10,280 bases of DNA from NCBI GenBank assembly GCA_019114115.1, contig DXGD01000109.1:1-10280 (forward strand), read 5' to 3'. The translations under genes and the position numbers were made by a program. The DNA comes from Candidatus Nesterenkonia stercoripullorum (lineage in GTDB: Bacteria; Actinomycetota; Actinomycetes; Actinomycetales; Micrococcaceae). Below are positions 6,250 through 10,280 of this stretch, one piece after another; position 1 is the stretch's first letter, and each line of letters starts with the position of its first letter. A model generated the notes under the pieces. It did no database searches. It was not told the DNA's origin and was given only the letters and a program-made list of their open reading frames with translations.

Positions 6250-7068
6250 TCAGAGGGGGCCTTGGCAGAAGAAGGACTGTAGCCGCTCGCTGCCGAGCAC
6301 CCGGGTGGGCCACGACGGCCGCACGAATTCCCGCCGCGCCAGCCGGAGCTGCACCTCCTCCTGAGCGTGCTCACCGTGGGCATCGACGGTGCGACGACGG
6401 CCCACCTCCCGGTAACCCAGCGAAGCCGAGACCCGCAGTGAGCGCGCGTTCCACTCGAAGGCTGCAGATTCGGCGTACTGAGCACCGAAATGATCGAACG
6501 CCCAGGCCAGCATCGCTGCACGCATTTCGGTGCCGTAACCGTGCCCCTGGCGGTCGGCGCGTAGCCAGCTGCCCGAGCCCACAGTGCGCAGCACCGTCCA
6601 GGAGTTCGCGTGGACGTCCTGCATCCCGATCAGCTGGCCTTCGCGGGATCCCGCAGAACCACCGTCGTCAGCATCATCCTCGTCGCGCAGGAACACGGCC
6701 AGCATGAGGTACCAGTCCTCAGGGCCGGCTGTGGCCCGCTGCGACCACAGCCAGGGCAGCGCAGTGCGCACCAGGTCCTCAGGCTCACCCTCGTTCCACG
6801 CGGTGACGAACGGATTGCGCGCGGTCTGCGTCACACCGGAGGTGATGGCCGCAGTGTAGGCCGGGAAGTCGCTTTCCCGGATCTGACGCAGGACCAGCCG
6901 CGGGGACTCGATCCGCAGGCCGAAGGGCGGCCACAGGTCCTCCAGCCGCTGGTGGGGGTCGTCTGCTCGGACACCGAACTGTGCCGGCCCCGACTCTTGC
7001 CTGCTCGACTCTTCCTGGCTCGACCCGTCCCTGCTCAAGTCGTTCCGGCTCAAGGCATCCCTGCTCAA
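6250..7068 (-). CDS. GNAT-family N-acetyltransferase, RimJ/RimL-like
   Basis: The 272-residue product carries a GNAT domain from about residue 49, opening with the RimJ-like LRIESPRLVLRQIRESD. The acetyl-CoA loop RQGHGYG is at 173-179, followed by the helix EMRAAMLAWAF and the late motif EWNARSLRVSASLGYREVG (about 205-223). It probably acetylates an amine on a protein N-terminus or a small molecule; the substrate is unknown. The first 27 residues are a charged, Ser/Arg-rich five-residue repeat (variants of LSRDG) encoded by a 15-bp tandem DNA repeat. The start is a TTG overlapping the TGA of the upstream dehydrogenase (TTGA). Two further TTG codons at 7053 and 7038 are alternatives, and no ATG or GTG occurs before the domain. 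The Shine-Dalgarno is poor, so translation is probably coupled. It is the third gene of the amidase/dehydrogenase/GNAT set. Confidence 0.85.
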   Translation of the reverse strand: MSRDALSRNDLSRDGSSQEESSRQESGPAQFGVRADDPHQRLEDLWPPFGLRIESPRLVLRQIRESDFPAYTAAITSGVTQTARNPFVTAWNEGEPEDLVRTALPWLWSQRATAGPEDWYLMLAVFLRDEDDADDGGSAGSREGQLIGMQDVHANSWTVLRTVGSGSWLRADRQGHGYGTEMRAAMLAWAFDHFGAQYAESAAFEWNARSLRVSASLGYREVGRRRTVDAHGEHAQEEVQLRLARREFVRPSWPTRVLGSERLQSFFCQGPL

Positions 7069-7080
7069 CCCGGCCCAGCC
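6991..7080. repeat. 15-bp imperfect tandem repeat (six units) at a gene junction
   Basis: Six consecutive 15-base units start at 6991, 7006, 7021, 7036, 7051 and 7066. On the plus strand they resemble CGACCCGTCCCTGCT, with the CTGCT/CGGCT end best conserved and the last unit most diverged. On the minus strand 15 bases is five codons, so the array encodes the five-residue repeats at the GNAT N-terminus without frame disruption. The sixth unit contains the dehydrogenase stop codon and the GNAT TTG start. Confidence 0.8.
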
Positions 7081-10052
7081 GTTCGAGAGGCCAGCAGCTC
7101 CGCCAGATGCATAGACGGCACCCCGCCGAGATCGTCGAGCTGAATACGACAGGACATGCCGTCTGCGAGGATGACCGTCTCGGGATCCTGCGTCCGCGCC
7201 GTCCTCACCGCCGGCAGCAGATGCGTCTCAGCGACGGCGACGGAGACGTCGTAGTGTCCTTTCTCCACGCCGAAGTTCCCTGCCAGTCCGCAGCACCCGG
7301 CCACTTTCGTCACCGCCGCTCCGGCCCGCTTCAGGATCGCCTCATCGGAAGCCCATCCGATGACGGCGCTCTGATGGCAGTGCGGCTGCGCCACCGCGTT
7401 CACCCCGGTCAGGTCTGGCAGCTCGATCCGACCTTCTTCGGTCAGGGCAGTGATCAGTTCCGCGAAGGTCATCATCCCCTGCGCGACTCGGGCGGCCTCG
7501 TCGCGGGAGCTGAGCTCCACAGCGTCGCTGCGCAGCGTGGCCAGGCAGGAGGGCTCCAGGCCGATGACGGGGACCCCGGAATCGACGTAGGGCGCCAGAG
7601 CCGTGACCGCTTCATCAGTCAGCCGCCGGGCCTGGTCCAGCTGGCCGGTGGAGATCCACGGGAGGCCGCAGCACCCGCGTTTCTCAATGAGCCGGACCTC
7701 GAGGCCCTGGCCCTGCAGGAAGTCGATCGCGGCCAGGCCGGACTGCGGGAAGAAGTGGTTGGTGAACGAATCCGCCCAGATCCACACGTCGGGAACAGCC
7801 TGCGCGGGAGCCTGCGCGGACCCTTGAAGCCGCTGCCCGGCGGATGATGCCGCTTGGCCCTGGACGGCCCGGCCCTGGACGGCTCTGCTCCGGGATGCTC
7901 TGCTTCGGACGGCTCTGTGCAGCGTCTTCGCGGCGAACCTGGGCACACCACGGCGTTGATCGATCCCCGCGAACCATTTCGCCGCGGCGGCGAGCGGCGG
8001 TACGCGCATCGTCGCGTTCGCGAGCCCGGCCACCGGCGCCGCCAGCCGGGCCCACACCGGCAGGCGTCCCAGGATGTAGTGGGACCGCGGACGACGCCGG
8101 GTCGTCCCGTCGAGGCCGCCGCCGTCGTATGTCTGGTAGAGCGCTTCTGCCTTGTAGGCAGCCATGTCCACGCCCGCCGGGCAGTCCGAGGCACATCCTT
8201 TGCAGGACAGGCACAGGTCCAGGGCCTCGTGAACCGCAGGGTCGGCGAGCCCTTGGACCAGCGAGCCGTCCATCGCCTCCTGCAGAATGCGCGCGCGACC
8301 TCGGGTGGAGTCCTTCTCCTGCCGGGTCGCCAGGTAGGACGGGCACATCACCCCACCGGCCTTGGGCGCCACGCATTTGCCCACGCCAGAGCAGCGATGC
8401 GCGGCGGCTCCGAAGCTTCCGGCGTCGTGGGTCATCCGCATACCGGGCCAGGGCAGCTCATGCCGCGGCTGAACCGCGCGGATGTCCTGGGTCTGCGGAA
8501 CAGGATTCGCGATGATCCCCGGGTTGAGCAGGCCCTCCGGGTCGCAGATGGCCTTGACCTGTTCGAAGAGGCTGATGGAGGTGGCGTCGTACATATAGGG
8601 CAGCAGCTCGGAGCGGACCCGGCCGTCACCGTGCTCCCCGGAGAGCGAACCGCCGTAGGGACGCAGGCGCTCCGCGCAGGCGAGCATGAACTCCCTGAAG
8701 ACGCCGCTGCTCGAGGGGTCCCCGTGGGTGAAGGGGAAATCGATGCGGCAATGGATGCACCCGTCGCCGAAGTGGCCGTACGGATACCCTTGAAGCCCGA
8801 AATCTCGGATCAGCGTCTCGAATTCGCGCATCCAGCTGCCCAGATGCTCAGGCGGGACGGCGGCGTCCTCCCAGCCGGAGTATGCCGGCGTCTCCAGGCT
8901 GATGCCGGCCAGGCCGGCTCCGTCTTCGCGGATCTTCCACAGAGCGGCCGCTTCAGCCGGGTCGTCGATGAACCGGTGGCCCAGCGCTCCGGAGGCGCCG
9001 CGCACCTGGTTCAGGATGTCCTCTGCGCCGTCTCCGACAGCCTCCACGAAGAGCCAGCTCTCGCCCCGCGGCAGCTCCGGCACCGGCTTGCCCGCCGAGC
9101 GCACGAGTGCGACAAGCCGGGAGTCCATGCCCTCGCACGCGATCAGCCGGCCCGATCCGCTGGACAGCAGGTCCGGGACGGCGTCTGCTGCCTCGCTCAC
9201 CGTTTGGTATCCCAGGACCAGCAGGCGCCGGCCCGGGTCGTCTTCGACCAGGCGCACTCGCGCGCGCAAAACTGTCCCCAGACTCCCCTCGGAGCCGACG
9301 ATGAACTGCTCGACCCGGTGCCGGTTCTCCGGCAGCAGGTGCTCGAGGCTGTACCCGGAGACCTGCCGGTCGAACTGTCCGAAGGAGGTGCGGATGTGAC
9401 CGAGGTGGGAGCCGGCGAGATCGATCAGCTGCTGCGCCGTCGTGCTGTGGCTGTATCCGGACGCGGAGGCGGTCGGGTCATCGAGGGTGCCGAAACCGGC
9501 CAGCTCGCCATTGCCGAAGAGGATGCTGGCCCCGACCACATTGTCCGCCGTGCGGCCGTAACCCAGGGCCCGCGACCCGCAGGCGTTGTTGCCGATCATG
9601 CCCCCGATCGTGCAGCGCGTGTGGGTGGAGGGATCGGGTCCGAAGCGCAGTCCGTAGGGAGCCCCGGCACGCTGGAGGTCGGCGTGGACCACCCCGGGCT
9701 CGACGAGCGCGGTCCGGCTCTCCGGATCGATCTCGATCACCCGGTTCAGATCCCGGGTGTCGACGACGATGCCCTCCCCTACGGCGTTTCCGGCGATGGA
9801 GGTCCCCGCCCCGCGCATCGTCACCGCAACGCCGAGGGATTGAGCTACCTCGTGGATTCCCTGCAGCTCGTCCACATGCCCGGGACGCACCACCGCGAGC
9901 GGGACCACGCGGTAGAGGCTGGCATCCGATGAGTACATCCCACGGGCCAGCGGCGAGGCGTCGGCACCAGTGAGGCCCGCTTGTCGCAACTGGGCCACGA
10001 CGGCCTCGGCTTCGTGCAGAGGGACCCCGTCGGAGACGGCCGCTGCGGTCAC
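7065..10052 (-). CDS. FAD- and Fe-S-dependent D-2-hydroxyacid dehydrogenase (D-lactate or D-2-hydroxyglutarate type)
   Basis: This 995-residue enzyme oxidises a D-2-hydroxy acid to the 2-oxo acid and passes electrons to the respiratory chain at the inner membrane face. Domains in order: FAD-binding type 4 with RGAGTSIAGNAVG (80-92), PSTHTRCTIGGMIGNNACGS (141-160) and GSEGSLGT (253-260); the FAD-linked oxidase C-terminal domain with GHFGDGCIHCR (426-436), SGEHGDGRVR (471-480) and CDPEGLLNPG (503-512). A Fe-S domain follows with C554, C560, C570 and then CLSCKGCASDCP (C614, C617, C620, C624). Last come two CCG motifs (GCCG at 793-796; AGCCG at 919-923, with HCH at 891-893). The layout matches the long YdiJ/Dld-like proteins. 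A linker at about 710-752 is expanded by five-residue repeats. The start is GTG with GGGGGAG close upstream, overlapping the amidase TGA (GTGA). The exact substrate is not resolved. Confidence 0.93.
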   Translation of the reverse strand: MTAAAVSDGVPLHEAEAVVAQLRQAGLTGADASPLARGMYSSDASLYRVVPLAVVRPGHVDELQGIHEVAQSLGVAVTMRGAGTSIAGNAVGEGIVVDTRDLNRVIEIDPESRTALVEPGVVHADLQRAGAPYGLRFGPDPSTHTRCTIGGMIGNNACGSRALGYGRTADNVVGASILFGNGELAGFGTLDDPTASASGYSHSTTAQQLIDLAGSHLGHIRTSFGQFDRQVSGYSLEHLLPENRHRVEQFIVGSEGSLGTVLRARVRLVEDDPGRRLLVLGYQTVSEAADAVPDLLSSGSGRLIACEGMDSRLVALVRSAGKPVPELPRGESWLFVEAVGDGAEDILNQVRGASGALGHRFIDDPAEAAALWKIREDGAGLAGISLETPAYSGWEDAAVPPEHLGSWMREFETLIRDFGLQGYPYGHFGDGCIHCRIDFPFTHGDPSSSGVFREFMLACAERLRPYGGSLSGEHGDGRVRSELLPYMYDATSISLFEQVKAICDPEGLLNPGIIANPVPQTQDIRAVQPRHELPWPGMRMTHDAGSFGAAAHRCSGVGKCVAPKAGGVMCPSYLATRQEKDSTRGRARILQEAMDGSLVQGLADPAVHEALDLCLSCKGCASDCPAGVDMAAYKAEALYQTYDGGGLDGTTRRRPRSHYILGRLPVWARLAAPVAGLANATMRVPPLAAAAKWFAGIDQRRGVPRFAAKTLHRAVRSRASRSRAVQGRAVQGQAASSAGQRLQGSAQAPAQAVPDVWIWADSFTNHFFPQSGLAAIDFLQGQGLEVRLIEKRGCCGLPWISTGQLDQARRLTDEAVTALAPYVDSGVPVIGLEPSCLATLRSDAVELSSRDEAARVAQGMMTFAELITALTEEGRIELPDLTGVNAVAQPHCHQSAVIGWASDEAILKRAGAAVTKVAGCCGLAGNFGVEKGHYDVSVAVAETHLLPAVRTARTQDPETVILADGMSCRIQLDDLGGVPSMHLAELLASRTAGPG
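7859..7918. repeat. 15-bp imperfect tandem repeat (four units) inside the dehydrogenase gene
   Basis: Four 15-base units start at 7859, 7874, 7889 and 7904 and resemble CCTGGACGGCTCTGC on the plus strand. On the minus strand they encode the five-residue repeats RAVRS, RASRS, RAVQG and RAVQG between the Fe-S domain and the CCG domain. A shorter 12-base repeat (GCCTGCGCG twice, about 7800-7820) lies beside it and encodes Ala-Gln-rich sequence. The period and a CTGCT-like core are shared with the array at 6991-7080. Confidence 0.75.
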
Positions 10053-10280
10053 GCTGCTCCCCCGCCGGCGGTCGGCACTGTTCGGCCCGCGGACGCTGTC
10101 CGGTTCGCCGGCACGGGGCGGGTGAAGCGCTCACCCATGACAGCTTCCAGGGCCGCGCCGCCGCGAAGAACCAATCGGTCCTTGGTACGGGCACCGACGA
10201 GCTGCGCGCCGACCGGTAGGCCCGCGGAGGTGGTGCCGCACGGCACGGAGATTCCCGGTTGCTGTGTCATATTGAAAGGG
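10049..10280 (-). CDS. Amidase (amidase signature family), C-terminal end only
   Basis: The frame is open to the window edge, so the gene begins beyond base 10280. The visible end reads PFNMTQQPGISVPCG, then GLPVGAQLVGARTKDRLVL, which is the typical C-terminal block of amidase-signature hydrolases such as GatA-like amidases. These hydrolyse a carboxamide with a Ser-cisSer-Lys triad that would lie outside the window. The last 20 residues are a Thr/Ala/Gly-rich tail. A methionine at 10270 is internal, not a start. The TGA overlaps the GTG of the dehydrogenase (GTGA), so the genes are translationally coupled. It may free an acid from an amide that the dehydrogenase then oxidises; this is inference. 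Confidence 0.88.
   Translation of the reverse strand, partial: PFNMTQQPGISVPCGTTSAGLPVGAQLVGARTKDRLVLRGGAALEAVMGERFTRPVPANRTASAGRTVPTAGGGAA

Noticed and set aside
6165..6260. Sigma-70-like promoter for the transporter
   Set aside because: TATGAA and TAGCGT hexamers exist, but neither has an acceptable -35 element at 16-18 bases.
5619..6707. Plus-strand open frame of 362 codons over the transporter and GNAT genes
   Set aside because: It crosses two real genes and their spacer and shows no domain; it is an antisense artefact of high GC.
7854..9932. Very long plus-strand open frame (692 codons) opposite the dehydrogenase
   Set aside because: It mirrors the GC-rich codon pattern of the real minus-strand gene, has no recognisable domain, and lies wholly inside a gene with full family motifs.
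10049..10270. A separate 73-residue small protein
   Set aside because: The frame stays open to the window edge, and the upstream PFN plus NMTQQPGISVPCG is amidase C-terminal sequence, so it is the end of a larger gene.

Overview
The window comes from a high-GC Gram-positive actinobacterium, probably of the order Micrococcales and close to Micrococcaceae. The reasons are the strongly G/C-biased third codon positions, the GTG and TTG starts, the strong Shine-Dalgarno sites, and a cysteine-poor rpmB-rpmG-rpsN trio of the kind seen in Arthrobacter-like genomes. The genus is a guess from protein feel; no database search was possible.

Layout, left to right. Bases 41-834 carry a tight ribosomal-protein operon on the minus strand, rpmB (L28) -> rpmG (L33) -> rpsN (S14), ending in two adjacent hairpins. 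Bases 835-1609 hold no convincing gene. They contain the rpmB upstream region with an AT-rich palindrome, a stretch of lower GC without coding signature, and a 14-bp-phased degenerate repeat just ahead of the next gene. Bases 1610-2827 are a plus-strand malic enzyme, probably NAD-preferring. It is convergent with a minus-strand pair, and the two share a bidirectional terminator hairpin.

The rest of the window is on the minus strand. A zinc-type alcohol dehydrogenase (3524-4546) is followed by a hexapeptide O-acetyltransferase (2874-3527) through a 4-nt stop/start overlap. Its upstream spacer carries a 12-bp direct repeat spaced exactly 40 bp. A YeeE-type thiosulfate transporter fused to a YeeD/TusA sulfur-carrier domain (4718-6148) is a one-gene sulfur-uptake module. 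Furthest right is an overlapping set transcribed leftward: an amidase (only the C-terminal end is inside the window), a 995-residue FAD/Fe-S D-2-hydroxyacid dehydrogenase, and a GNAT acetyltransferase. Each junction overlaps by four bases.

Most of the window is ordinary housekeeping and central or sulfur metabolism. I see no phage, transposon, CRISPR or defence system. The least expected signals are small-scale: two 15-bp imperfect tandem repeat arrays in neighbouring genes (one across a stop/start junction, one in an interdomain linker), the 14-bp-phased repeats before the malic enzyme, and the transporter/sulfur-carrier fusion with its long linker.
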